Source: Desulfobacterales bacterium (GTDB lineage: Bacteria; Desulfobacterota; Desulfobulbia; Desulfobulbales; JAGXFP01). Taken from it: a stretch of 57,316 bases of DNA. A program made the translations under genes and the position numbers. The stretch is from positions 1 to 57,316 of the forward strand of contig JAGXFP010000070.1 in assembly GCA_024637225.1 (NCBI GenBank). The letters run 5' to 3'. The notes under the pieces were generated by a model that saw nothing but the letters and a program-made list of their open reading frames with translations, ran no database searches and was not told the origin of the DNA. Within the stretch, counting starts at the first letter, position 1. Each line of letters starts with the position of its first letter. Shown in pieces: positions 1 through 7,982 of this stretch.

Positions 1-330
1 CAACAGGATTACCGGACGGTGGTGGCCGGCCCAACCACGCTTTCTGCAACATTAAGCAGTCTGCGCATGGGATTCCGGACCCTGGCCATCGAGAAAAGGT
101 CCAGCGAGGTCTGGAAAATCCTGGCCGCCGTCAAAAGCGAATTCGGTAGATTCGGCGAAGTGCTGGGCAAGGTAAAAAGACAGCTTGAATCCGCCTCGAA
201 TACCATCGACCAGACCGGGGTCAGGACTCGGGCCATGGAACGCAAACTCAAAGAAGTGGAACTGCTCCCGGTCGGCGCCTCCGAAAAGCTCCTGGGGCTT
301 ACCGAGGTTGAACTGGACGAACCGTTATAG
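1..330 (+). CDS. rmuC: RmuC family protein, C-terminal fragment
   Basis: The reading frame is open from the first base and ends with TAG at 328-330; the 5' part of the gene is outside the window. The visible 109 residues match the end of the RmuC family: the VVAGPTTL segment, then a helical stretch (SSEVWKILAAV...FGRFGEVLGKV) and a final coiled coil ending in MERKLKEVELLP. RmuC is a nuclease-fold/coiled-coil protein thought to limit DNA rearrangement at inverted repeats. The catalytic-fold region cannot be checked because it is cut off. The first internal candidate start is GTG at 19, but homology continues upstream of it, so it is not the true start. Family assignment is fairly sure. Confidence 0.8.
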   Translation, partial: QQDYRTVVAGPTTLSATLSSLRMGFRTLAIEKRSSEVWKILAAVKSEFGRFGEVLGKVKRQLESASNTIDQTGVRTRAMERKLKEVELLPVGASEKLLGLTEVELDEPL

Positions 331-819
331 CAATGTTGATGGCGTCGCAAAAAGTCTAAAGCTGATCCGTTTCTCCCACATTCCGGATATAGTGCCGAAC
401 CTACCGTCAACCCATCAATCTCTGACAAACCCCTCCCCTGGCTGGGAGTTAAAACTGGCAGATCTCCCTCTGATTATTCCTGTAAGAAATCCGAAAAGTC
501 CGGCCGGGCCATTACCGTAAACACTCACAACCTCTCATTTTTACGGGTTTTTCCTACTTGACTTCCGGAAAACTAATTTGTAACAATTGATTCTTGGGAT
601 AACTTTTCCCCGGGACAAAAGCCTGCAAATAACTCCCGCTCTAAGTTCGCCGGTCAGCGTTCCTTTATCTGGGTCCGGCCGACACAACAGATAGGCCGTT
701 ATCGAAAACCCTGAATGGCGGCGACGCAATCTCTCCTTTGCGGTCACGGAAAGAGTGCTCTAATTACAGATTGATTTAGGCAAACAGCCCAATAACCGTC
801 ACCGGTTCAGGATCTTTTT
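331..819. other. Intergenic region with repeat remnants
   Basis: No convincing gene lies in this 490-bp gap. At 336-356 it carries one terminus of a dispersed repeat (TTGATGGCGTCGCAAAAAGTC) that recurs near 5837, 13273, 35947 and 37142. At about 648-810 it holds what looks like a decayed copy of the CCTGAATC/GATTCAGG repeat family: the right end (CCCAATAACCGTCACCGGTTCAGG-type, 789-810) is clear, the left end is not. The right end abuts the start of the next gene. A minus-strand ORF at 541-747 has no recognisable protein character. Confidence 0.5.
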
Positions 820-2283
820 TTGCGAACTCGTCAACTTAATGAAAAAAGTCTCGGTTTTTCCCTTAAAATGAAATTTTCAAAACAATTAATCGCCAAGTTT
901 CTGGGTTTAAATATTGCCCAGAAGATGTATCTCGGTTTTTTGCCGCTGGTGATTTTTCTGGTCCTTTTCTCGACCTTTGCCCTGATCAAGCTGAATCAAC
1001 TGAAAAATCTGAACGAATCCATTCTGGCGGTCAATATTCCAATCCAGGAAATGACCAGGCAGATGAAGGGCGCGGTCATAGATCAGGAATCAATTCTGCG
1101 CCGCTTTTTTATTCTTAAGGACAATGGTTTTCTGTCAATATTCAACACTAACAGCATTGAATTCTCAAAAAGAATCAATCGCTTACAGACTTTGGCCGAA
1201 AGACCTAAAAGCCCGGATTTGCCGCTGGCCGAACTGAGAGAGGCCAATAGCGACTACCTGAACACCCTGCTCACTGGCATGGAATCACCTGAAGAGTATG
1301 CGGAGCAGAACAACGATTTCGACCGGATTGTCCGGGTAAAGCAAATCGCCTTGCTGGAAATCCTGTCTGAGATCGACGCCGCAAACAAGTCGGATCGGGA
1401 CCTGAAAGCGGGCGTTTCAGCCTCCATAAGCAGCATCGCCTTTAAGTTCGCCCTGACCTTGTGTGCAATCGGCATTGTCCTTTCGACAATCTGCGCCGCC
1501 GGCGTAACCAGAAACATTGTCAACGCGGTTAAAAAACTACATCACGCCACCGAAGAGATCTCACAGGGCAGATTCAATCATCTACCTGACATTAAAAACC
1601 GGGACGAACTGGGTGACCTGGCCAAGGCCTTCGTAAGAATGGGCAAACGTCTGAAAAGTTTCGAGGAGAGCTATCTGGATGCCAACCCGTTGACCAGGCT
1701 TCCCGGCGGCATCGCCATTGATAACACGCTGAAAAAGAGGATCGACGCCGACGAGCTTTTCGCCTTCTGTCTGTTGGATATCGACAACTTTAAATCCTTT
1801 AACGACCGCTACGGCTATACCCAGGGCAACCAGATGATCCAGACCACGGCATCGATCATTGAAAAGATCACCGCCCGGCACGGCACTCCGAATGACTTCA
1901 TCGGTCATATCGGCGGCGATGATTTCGTAGTCATTTCCACCCCGGACCATTACGAAACTCTCTGCCGGGCAATCATTGAGGAGTTTGACGAAAAAATACC
2001 GGCTCTGTACAGTGCCGATGACCGCAAGCTAGGATATATCACCGGTGAAAATCGGCAGGCCGAAAAGGTCAGCTTCCCCCTGGCTACTATTTCCATTGCT
2101 GCGGTAACCAACCAGTACAGGATAATCGACACACACATCGAGGTTGGTGAAATCGCGGCGGAGCTCAAGGGGAGATCCAAATCAATAGTCGGCAGTTCAA
2201 TGGTGACGGACCACCGCCATAGTCTGGACTCAACCGAAAAGGATCAGGGCAAACTGATTAGTTTTCCCAAAAAAATGACATAA
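820..2283 (+). CDS. Membrane HAMP-GGDEF-type signalling protein
   Basis: Predicted inner-membrane sensor. TM1 is at about residues 38-57, followed by a helical periplasmic region (58-205), TM2 (206-229), a HAMP segment (about 230-283) and a C-terminal nucleotidyl-cyclase-like domain starting at NPLTRLPGG (289). The signature loop reads GGDDF (365-369), not GG[DE]EF, so diguanylate cyclase activity is possible but not assured. The D-x-D metal motif region (LLDIDNFKSFND) is kept. The chosen start is TTG at 820 because AGGA at 809-812 lies seven bases upstream; that AGGA is the tail of a dispersed repeat. ATG at 868 is an alternative that removes 16 residues but has no visible ribosome site. The input sensed is unknown. 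Confidence 0.75.
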   Translation: MRTRQLNEKSLGFSLKMKFSKQLIAKFLGLNIAQKMYLGFLPLVIFLVLFSTFALIKLNQLKNLNESILAVNIPIQEMTRQMKGAVIDQESILRRFFILKDNGFLSIFNTNSIEFSKRINRLQTLAERPKSPDLPLAELREANSDYLNTLLTGMESPEEYAEQNNDFDRIVRVKQIALLEILSEIDAANKSDRDLKAGVSASISSIAFKFALTLCAIGIVLSTICAAGVTRNIVNAVKKLHHATEEISQGRFNHLPDIKNRDELGDLAKAFVRMGKRLKSFEESYLDANPLTRLPGGIAIDNTLKKRIDADELFAFCLLDIDNFKSFNDRYGYTQGNQMIQTTASIIEKITARHGTPNDFIGHIGGDDFVVISTPDHYETLCRAIIEEFDEKIPALYSADDRKLGYITGENRQAEKVSFPLATISIAAVTNQYRIIDTHIEVGEIAAELKGRSKSIVGSSMVTDHRHSLDSTEKDQGKLISFPKKMT

Positions 2284-2373
2284 GTAAGTAACCACCGGCA
2301 AAGCCGGTGGCTTTAAAATTGTGGACCGCTCAAAGCGGTATATTCAAAAGATTTTCTGACCACCATTCGGTGG

Positions 2374-2811
2374 TCAAGTTGTCTTAAATATCGTCAACTG
2401 TTCGATGCGTTGATATTCTTTTTCCTGCTTTTGGATATAAGCTCGAATAATTTCTTCGTCAGTACCAACAGTTGACACAAAATATCCGCGAGCCCAAAAA
2501 CTCATGCCGGTATAGTTCTTCCGCTGCCCTAAGTAAGTCCGTGCTATGTGGATGGCACTTTTGCCCTTGATATAACCTATAATCTGTGCGATGGAGTATT
2601 TCGGTGGTATTGATATCAGCACATGGATATGATCCGGCTGCAAGTGCCCTTCCAGAATCTGGCTCTCTTTCTGCCGAGCGAGTTCATGTAGAACATCTCC
2701 CAGATTTTTGCGAAGTTGACCATATAATATTTTCCAGCGGCACTTGGGTATCCAAACAACATGGTACTTGCATTCCCACTTCGTGTGGCTTAAACATTGA
2801 GTGTCGTTAAT
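2374..2811 (-). CDS. tnpA: IS200-like Y1 transposase TnpA
   Basis: A 145-residue single-strand DNA transposase of the HUH/Y1 class. The N-terminus contains LSHTKWECKYHVVWIPKC, and the metal-binding HUH motif is in HLQPDHIHVLI (H-I-H). The likely catalytic tyrosine is in IRAYIQKQ near the C-terminus. Homology runs through the whole frame, but no ATG, GTG or TTG exists before the internal TTG at 2643, which would remove the first third of the protein. The natural start position, eight to nine bases after AAGGAGG, is an ATT codon (2809-2811). Either translation starts at ATT or the start codon has mutated from ATG and the copy is crippled. The length matches the family. The gene ends inside the element's third hairpin. 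Confidence 0.75.
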   Translation of the reverse strand: MNDTQCLSHTKWECKYHVVWIPKCRWKILYGQLRKNLGDVLHELARQKESQILEGHLQPDHIHVLISIPPKYSIAQIIGYIKGKSAIHIARTYLGQRKNYTGMSFWARGYFVSTVGTDEEIIRAYIQKQEKEYQRIEQLTIFKTT

Positions 2812-2865
2812 GAAGCCTCCTTTTTCGTGACTTTCAGCGGTCCACGATCAAAGAGGCTTCATTTT
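2809..2865 (-). promoter_or_regulatory. Leader hairpin over the tnpA ribosome site
   Basis: AATGAAGCCTCCTTT (2809-2823) pairs with AAAGAGGCTTCATTT (about 2850-2864). On the tnpA message the arm nearest the gene contains the AAGGAGG ribosome site and the start codon, so folding would hide both. IS200 transposases are known to be silenced by such a leader hairpin; applying it here is inference from the visible pairing. Confidence 0.55.
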
Positions 2866-2932
2866 TATTCTGGAACTGTCAAACTGTTATTGTCCCCCGG
2901 CAAAGCCGGGGGTTTACCATAAGGAAATTATC

Positions 2933-3053
2933 CCTGAACCCGTAAGCGTCCGAGAACGCGTCGGGCAGTTCTCCGCCACGATCATGGACAGGCAAACAGC
3001 TATTTACAGGCAAAAAAGGGCAAATCGCCCAATAAACCGTCAAGGGTAACTGA
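2933..3053 (+). repeat. Short copy of CCTGAATC/GATTCAGG repeat family
   Basis: The left end is CCTGAACCCGTAAGCG and the right end is ACCGTCAAGGGTAACTGAA, degenerate versions of the family termini seen at 16613-16885 and 22984-23194. The right end merges into the following lipoprotein gene and supplies AGGG nine bases before its ATG. The core contains GGCAAACAGC and GGGCAAATCGCCC. Confidence 0.5.
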
Positions 3054-3055
3054 AT

Positions 3056-3613
3056 ATGAACGCTTTAAGAATTTCCGGTACCGCAATTTTGTTGGCAGGC
3101 TTTTTTCTGGCCGGTTGTCTTTCCACGATTCAGTCGGAAAGACCCGGAGCCGCCAACCATGATTTTGCCCCGCTAAACTTCAAGGTCTCGGATTTCAGTC
3201 AAGAGACCCGAAAGCTACGGAACATAATCGGCTCTGGGGCAGGCAGCGAACAAAAAGCCGAAGCCCACCGCCGCCTGGCCATTCTCTATCTGATGCCCGC
3301 CAATCCGGATCGTGATCCGGAAAAAGCGGCGAATGAACTTGGCAAATTCCTGGAGGCGGCGCCTCGCCGTCTGAATCGGGCCGCGGCCGCCGATTGGGTG
3401 ACGGCACTGAATTCCGAAGCCAGGTTCCGGAAATTGCGGAACGAAAACCGAAAACTGGCCGCCAGGGCCGAACTGGCCGAGAAAGAAAACCGGCAATTAG
3501 CCACCGAAAAAGAAGAGTTGGCCGCGATCATTGCCGAGCAGAAAATGACCATCGGCAGGATAAAACAGCTGGATCTTTCCCTGGAACAAAAGAAAAGAAC
3601 ACTTCTCCGCTGA
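3056..3613 (+). CDS. Lipoprotein with C-terminal coiled coil
   Basis: A 185-residue predicted lipoprotein. Residues 1-20 form a signal peptide ending in a lipobox (FLAGC, Cys21). A central helical region (about 60-125) includes AEAHRRLAILYLMPANP and NELGKFLEAAP, which resembles a TPR-like helix pair. Residues about 125-180 are a charged coiled coil. The second residue after the cysteine is Ser, so no inner-membrane retention signal is evident. The layout resembles small QseG/YfhG-like lipoproteins that accompany two-component systems, but no kinase is adjacent and I do not assign a function. The start is the ATG preceded by AAGGG at nine bases. Confidence 0.65.
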   Translation: MNALRISGTAILLAGFFLAGCLSTIQSERPGAANHDFAPLNFKVSDFSQETRKLRNIIGSGAGSEQKAEAHRRLAILYLMPANPDRDPEKAANELGKFLEAAPRRLNRAAAADWVTALNSEARFRKLRNENRKLAARAELAEKENRQLATEKEELAAIIAEQKMTIGRIKQLDLSLEQKKRTLLR

Positions 3614-3618
3614 TTCTT

Positions 3619-3780
3619 TAGTACCCCGTAAACCCTAAAGTTTCGCAAGATTGCAAAGGGATTTTTCGTGAAGGTGAGGCGTGGCTGAAGTGCATAGCGC
3701 TATTGAAACTGAAGCCGCAACGAAGTCAGAGCGGAAAATAACGAGCAAGATGCAGACAGTTATAGGGTTACAGGGTACTA
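3619..3780. repeat. MITE-like element with TA flanks
   Basis: Near-perfect inverted ends, GTACCCCGTAAACCCTAAAG (3621-3640) and the complement of TTATAGGGTTACAGGGTAC (3760-3778), are both flanked by TA. The 160-bp interior has no ORF. TA duplication plus short inverted repeats fits an IS630/Tc1-like non-autonomous element. It sits between two convergent genes and could also act as a bidirectional hairpin. Confidence 0.55.
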
Positions 3781-3784
3781 GATC

Positions 3785-4504
3785 CTATGCGACAGTGACG
3801 CCCTGCTCTTCCAAGATCTTGCTGTAAGGACCGAACAGCGCGTCACTTTCCGCCCTGCCCTTCTTATAGATATTCTTGATATACTCCACATCTTTCTCAT
3901 TAATTACCATGTTGGCACTGTAACTTAGAGCTTCCAGGGTATATAAGGTACTGAATTCCGGTCCGATCAGTACATAGAAGATGTAACGGCGGGCCGCCAT
4001 CGGCAGGGTCTTTAAATTTTCGTGTACTTTCGACTGGATAAACGACCCGCCGCAGAACCGGCTGTGCAGGATAACGCTGTCGAACTGGATCGCCCGCATC
4101 TGTTCGACGGCTTCGTCGACGCTTTCGACCTTGATCGGCTGAAAGAACAATTCGACCGCGGCCTCGACAACTGCATCCCTGACCGGCCCCGGATCGATCA
4201 TCACCAGGAGCTTGGGAATCTCCTTGAAAGTTTCGATATCCTCGTATGAGGTTTTGGTCAGCCAGTTGATGTCCGGCGGCTGGGGAGGCTCCGGCATTTT
4301 CCCGGCGCTTTTAAGTACGGTTGCCGTGCTCTGCCGCCAATCGGCCAGAGTGCCGTCCGACAGCAGTTCCATCGGCACCTTGCAGTGCGGGCATTTCAGC
4401 TTCAGGGTGCCGCTCTGGAGGCCGGCCAGGGCTGATTCGATTTTGGCATGCTGGTTTTCATTGAAATTCAAGGGTTTATTACAGTTCGGGCAATGGGATA
4501 TCAT
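3785..4504 (-). CDS. Zinc-ribbon / receiver-like domain protein
   Basis: A 239-residue predicted cytoplasmic protein. The N-terminus is a zinc ribbon with CPNC (residues 5-8) and CPHC (about 38-41), of the MJ0042 kind. After a Pro-rich linker, residues about 95-215 look like a degenerate response-regulator receiver fold: a first strand KLLVMID, then FDSVILHS where the phospho-Asp strand should be. The usual Asp is not obvious, so phosphorylation is doubtful. It lies 135 bp downstream of a pilT-like gene on the same strand, so a link to pilus retraction or motility is plausible by context only. GGAG lies eight bases before ATG 4504. Confidence 0.6.
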   Translation of the reverse strand: MISHCPNCNKPLNFNENQHAKIESALAGLQSGTLKLKCPHCKVPMELLSDGTLADWRQSTATVLKSAGKMPEPPQPPDINWLTKTSYEDIETFKEIPKLLVMIDPGPVRDAVVEAAVELFFQPIKVESVDEAVEQMRAIQFDSVILHSRFCGGSFIQSKVHENLKTLPMAARRYIFYVLIGPEFSTLYTLEALSYSANMVINEKDVEYIKNIYKKGRAESDALFGPYSKILEEQGVTVA

Positions 4505-4639
4505 CTCAAATCTCCAACGTTAAACGATGCTTAAGAATTGAATCTAAACCGTTAGCAACCAATATTCCGAGTTCTCTTGGCATGAGTGGTCGTTTGCTGA
4601 ACATGTGCTCATCATATCGGTAATGGTTATTTAATGAAC

Positions 4640-5818
4640 CTAAAAACCGGAGCGGTTGTCATCACCCTTACGGTGGTCCATGGCCAACCCCTTAATGGCA
4701 GTGGTTGATTCGCCGCGGACGGCCCTTAGCTGATCAAGGCCACGGGCGACAACGCTCCTCTTGGAGCTGTAGGCGATGGCCGTCTCCTCGGTGATCAATC
4801 CGCTTTCGCATAATTTGAGAAGGTGCTGATCGAAGGTCATCATGCCGTTCTGGTTGCTGTCACCGATAACATCATAGAAACTCTTCTCCTCGCTTTCCCC
4901 GTTAAGGATCAACTCCTTGATCCGCAGACTGGTGCGGAGGATTTCAAGGGCCGCGATCCGACCGCCGCCCACCTTCGGCAGCAGCCGCTGGCAGACGATC
5001 CACTTGATCGTATCGGCCAGTCGATTGCGGACCTGGACCTGCTCCTCAAGATCGAACATGCCCACGATCCGGTTGATGGTTTGGCCGGCGTCAACGGTAT
5101 GCAGGGTGCTCATCACCACGTGGCCGGTTTCGGCGGCGGTCATGCCGATCTCCATGGTTTCCAGATCCCGCATCTCGCCGACCAGAATGATTTTGGGGGC
5201 TTGGCGAAGAGCGGCCCTCAAGCCGGCCGCGAAGGTGTCGAAATCGGCGCCCAACTCACGCTGGTTGATGGTAGCCATCTTGTGTTCGTGGGCATATTCG
5301 ATGGGATCTTCCAGGGTAACCACGTGGACGGGCTGGGAACGGTTGACCTCGTCGACAATCGCCGCCAGGGTCGTCGACTTACCGGTGCCGGTGGCGCCGG
5401 TCACCAGAATCAGGCCATTCTTTTCTCTGGAGATGTTGTTGAGAACCTCGGGCAGGGCGAGCTGTTCCACGGTCGGGATCGTGGTTTCCAGCTTTCTAAG
5501 CACGGTTGAAATGTTGCGCCGCCCCGAAAAGATATTGACCCGGAAGCGCATATCCTCCCCAAGCCGGTAGGAGAGATCGGCGGAGCCGGACTTGACCAGA
5601 TCGGTGAGCAACCTCTGATCTTTATTGATCAGGGTCAGGGCAAAAACCTCGGCCTGGAAGGGGCTCAGCCTGTTGACCGCCGGCTTGACCGCCACCGGCT
5701 GCATCACCCCGGAAGCCTCCACCTGCAAGGGCTTCCCAGCCGTGATATTGAGATCGGAGACGTGGTCGTACGAGTTAAGCATGGTTCTGACCCAGTAATC
5801 TATATCAGGCTGTTTCAT
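4640..5818 (-). CDS. pilT: PilT/PilU-type twitching motility ATPase
   Basis: A 392-residue type IV pilus retraction ATPase of the secretion-ATPase superfamily. The Walker A motif GATGTGKST is at 141-149. It is followed by the Asp box (VVTLEDPIEYAH), a Walker B region (IILVGEMRD) and the His box (AAETGHVVMSTLHT). The usual PilT AIRNLIRE-like motif is not obvious at the C-terminus, which may favour a PilU-like paralogue. The N-terminal domain of about 120 residues is typical. PilT hexamers at the pilus base depolymerise pilin during twitching. No other pil genes are in the window. The start ATG 5818 is preceded by AGGG. Confidence 0.85.
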   Translation of the reverse strand: MKQPDIDYWVRTMLNSYDHVSDLNITAGKPLQVEASGVMQPVAVKPAVNRLSPFQAEVFALTLINKDQRLLTDLVKSGSADLSYRLGEDMRFRVNIFSGRRNISTVLRKLETTIPTVEQLALPEVLNNISREKNGLILVTGATGTGKSTTLAAIVDEVNRSQPVHVVTLEDPIEYAHEHKMATINQRELGADFDTFAAGLRAALRQAPKIILVGEMRDLETMEIGMTAAETGHVVMSTLHTVDAGQTINRIVGMFDLEEQVQVRNRLADTIKWIVCQRLLPKVGGGRIAALEILRTSLRIKELILNGESEEKSFYDVIGDSNQNGMMTFDQHLLKLCESGLITEETAIAYSSKRSVVARGLDQLRAVRGESTTAIKGLAMDHRKGDDNRSGF

Positions 5819-5989
5819 GATCTTTTCCCTTTATCTTTGATAAAATCGCAAAAAGTCTCGGGATGGCTAGGCAAAAGGTTGATACAAAAAGAGTGGTGTA
5901 ATTCCGTGAACGAGGCCCTACATTCGATATACCCAATAACCGTGACTAATGATGGCGAAAATCTTACTGATAGCGGTTCGAATTGACAA
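5819..5989. repeat. Repeat remnants upstream of pilT
   Basis: This gap between pilT (start) and mltA (end) contains a TTGATAAAATCGCAAAAAGTC-like terminus at 5837-5857. Around 5931-5945 it has a CCCAATAACCGTGAC-like motif shared with the CCTGAATC/GATTCAGG family. No gene is supported here. Confidence 0.4.
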
Positions 5990-7141
5990 CTATTTCTTTC
6001 CGACCAGAAAATAAAGTTTACCCGGATGCTTCATGATTCCCGCCGTTTTTCGTGCCCGCTCCCCCGCCCCCAGGAAGAGATCAAGCCGTCCGGCGCCCTT
6101 GATGGCCGAACCGCTGTCCTGGTTTACCACGAACCTGTGCAACGGCGCCCAACCTACAATATCGTTTTCTCGATTAAAGATCGGTTTCCTGGTCTGGAGA
6201 AAACCGAGTCCGCCCGGCGGGAAACATTCTTGATCGAGGGCAACGGAACGGCCGGCGGTCAGGGGTACGCCCAGGCTTCCCAGCGGCCCGTCATCCCGGC
6301 TGTTGCCCCAGCGGAAGAAGATGAAAGATTGATTATGCTGCAGGATGCTCTTGGTTTCCAGGGGACGGGCTTTCAGATAATCAACGATGGCCGGCAAAGT
6401 GACCGCGTTAAGCTCCATCCTGCCCTGCTCGACCAGCAACCGGCCGACGCTCCGGTACGGCAGACCGTTCTTGGCGGCAAACTGAATGCGGCGGACCGTG
6501 CCGTCCCGCAGGCGGATCCGGCCCGAGCCCTGAACGTGGAGGATAAAGGCCTCGATAGGATCATCCAGAAAAACCAGTTCGTTGCCGGCCAGCACCCCAT
6601 CGTTTTCAATGTCGGCCCGGGACCAGTATTGGACAAAGCCCTCCTCGCTCAAGCGCCCGGGCCGGCCGTCGCGTTTCACTAGGTCAGCGGGTTTAGCGTA
6701 CAAGGGGTAAATAAAAGGCGGTTCCTGCTTGAGGCTTCCTTCAAGTAACGGCTCGAAATAAGCGGTCACCAGCACCCCGCCCTCTTCTCCGGGTGCGGAG
6801 GCCGCGCAGAGCTCGAATCTGTCCCGAAACTCCTTCCCGAACTGGCCGGGCGCGAATTTTTGCCGGGAAAAGGCGAGAAAGTCGGTCAGCCCCGCCGCCA
6901 GCTCCGCCGCGGTGTATTCCCGGTCGCAGAAACGGTAAATCCTGGAATCCGGTTGACGTCTGTAATAACCGAGACTGGTGCTGATCGCCTCCGAAAGCCC
7001 GGCTCCGTCAAGATCATCCCTGAAGATCCGGGGTTGGTCGCGATCCACGCCGGCGCAGCAGACGGAATCGACCCCGGCATAAACGGGCATTAGCAGGAAA
7101 AGCCAGACACCAAGGGTGCTCAAAGTTCTTATTGCACACAT
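5990..7141 (-). CDS. mltA: MltA-like lytic murein transglycosylase
   Basis: A 383-residue periplasmic enzyme that cleaves the MurNAc-GlcNAc bond of peptidoglycan to give 1,6-anhydro ends. Residues 1-22 form a signal peptide (MCAIRTLSTL...MPVYAG). The MltA barrel domain is in the middle (YFEPLLEGS, FILHVQGSGRI). The C-terminal 3D domain carries NQDSGSAIKGAGRLDLFLG with the conserved Asp residues. I chose ATG 7141, preceded by AAGGAC, over a TTG 33 bases upstream. No lipobox is evident, unlike E. coli MltA, so the protein may be soluble. Confidence 0.85.
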   Translation of the reverse strand: MCAIRTLSTLGVWLFLLMPVYAGVDSVCCAGVDRDQPRIFRDDLDGAGLSEAISTSLGYYRRQPDSRIYRFCDREYTAAELAAGLTDFLAFSRQKFAPGQFGKEFRDRFELCAASAPGEEGGVLVTAYFEPLLEGSLKQEPPFIYPLYAKPADLVKRDGRPGRLSEEGFVQYWSRADIENDGVLAGNELVFLDDPIEAFILHVQGSGRIRLRDGTVRRIQFAAKNGLPYRSVGRLLVEQGRMELNAVTLPAIVDYLKARPLETKSILQHNQSFIFFRWGNSRDDGPLGSLGVPLTAGRSVALDQECFPPGGLGFLQTRKPIFNRENDIVGWAPLHRFVVNQDSGSAIKGAGRLDLFLGAGERARKTAGIMKHPGKLYFLVGKK

Positions 7142-7437
7142 TATATTAAATGTCCTTTTCCTGTAGCCGGACAATCTGATTGAAAAATTATCTGCCAGCT
7201 GATAGATGTTAATGGAAAGTTCCGCTTTAGCAAGTCCATTATAAAATCGGAGAAGCTAAACCTGATGGCTTATAAGGTCCAGCGCCACTGTGGCTCAAGC
7301 CGGTAAGGATTTCCGGAGCAGTATCGTACCCGCCCCGGCCCCGAAACAGGCTCCAGTTTATTACAAAAACATCCTGGAAACCAGATAAAAACCTAGCCCG
7401 CCACAGCAACCGGCATCTGAAACGTAAGGAAGGACCA

Positions 7438-7908
7438 ATGGCAACTGCACTGAGCGATAAAATCGACCGCCTGTTGCGGGAGGGCAAGCCTAAACGCCGA
7501 ATCTGGCAGGAACTCAAGGGTTCCGAAAACCGCGAGGAGCTGCTTTTTCTGGTAAATGACCTGCCGACTCTGCAAAAGCGGCGAACCTTTTTACTGCTCA
7601 ACCTGCCGCTGGCCGCGATTCTGCTGATCATGACCGGCATCAAGCTTCTGGATGCAATGGCCATCGGAACAGTGAACCTCCATTTCTTTCTCTCCCTGGT
7701 CGTGCCGATAATCAATATCTACGTGTTGAAGAAAATTCTGCGTTTCCGCCGCACCGGCTATCTTTATCTTTTCGTGCTTTCCGTCCTGGCCCTGTTCCAG
7801 CCGCAAAACCATCGGTTCCTGGAGCTCACTCTGCTGGGGATCATGCTGTTTCTCTCGGGTTTTTTATATCTGCGAATGTTTCCTGAAAAAGAGGCGATCA
7901 AAGCGTAA
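7438..7908 (+). CDS. Small four-helix membrane protein, unknown
   Basis: 156 residues with a strong ribosome site (AAGGAAGG). The N-terminal 48 residues are soluble, Lys/Arg/Glu rich and helical. About four membrane spans follow (roughly 49-67, 78-96, 105-122 and 127-145). I do not recognise a family. It precedes the cNMP-CBS-DUF294 gene on the same strand by about 75 bp. Its TAA stop (7906-7908) is the second to fourth base of a mobile repeat terminus (GTAACC at 7905), so the repeat insertion sets the present C-terminus. Confidence 0.55.
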   Translation: MATALSDKIDRLLREGKPKRRIWQELKGSENREELLFLVNDLPTLQKRRTFLLLNLPLAAILLIMTGIKLLDAMAIGTVNLHFFLSLVVPIINIYVLKKILRFRRTGYLYLFVLSVLALFQPQNHRFLELTLLGIMLFLSGFLYLRMFPEKEAIKA

Positions 7909-7967
7909 CCAAACACGGGATAAGGCACCTGGATCCGGCCATCTCCCATCAAGTAAGCGATTGCAGG
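7905..7967 (+). repeat. Truncated copy of the 157-bp GTAA element
   Basis: The left terminus (GTAACCAAACACGGGATAAGG) through to the inner arm (GTAAGCGATTGCAGGGTG) matches the first 65 or so bases of the elements at 28470 and 43231. The distal two thirds are missing. It ends a few bases before the ATG of the next gene. Confidence 0.65.
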
Positions 7968-7982
7968 GTGAAATGAGCGAAG

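Larger units (their letters stand above)
2284..2916. mobile_element. IS200/IS605-type insertion sequence (tnpA only)
   Basis: An element of about 630 bp holds one Y1 transposase gene on the minus strand and no tnpB. Both ends carry a hairpin with the same core: CCACCGGC-AAA-GCCGGTGG at 2292-2310 and CCCCCGGC-AAA-GCCGGGGG at 2894-2912. Two more hairpins follow the first (2325-2339 and 2358-2375). Subterminal hairpins in place of terminal inverted repeats are typical of IS200/IS605 elements, which move as single-strand circles. Exact ends are inferred from the hairpins, since this group makes no target duplication. Confidence 0.75.

Noticed and set aside
541-747. 68-codon minus-strand ORF after rmuC
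   Set aside because: Overlaps likely repeat remnants and has no ribosome site or family similarity.
775-811. GGCAAACAGCCC-like sequence upstream of the GGDEF-type gene as a cyclic-di-GMP (GEMM) riboswitch
   Set aside because: Only the GGCAAAC piece resembles GEMM. The conserved stems, tetraloop and receptor are absent, and the same sequence recurs as a dispersed repeat before unrelated genes.
4823-5509. Long plus-strand ORF opposite pilT
   Set aside because: pilT has complete family motifs on the other strand; the antisense frame is open only because of codon bias.
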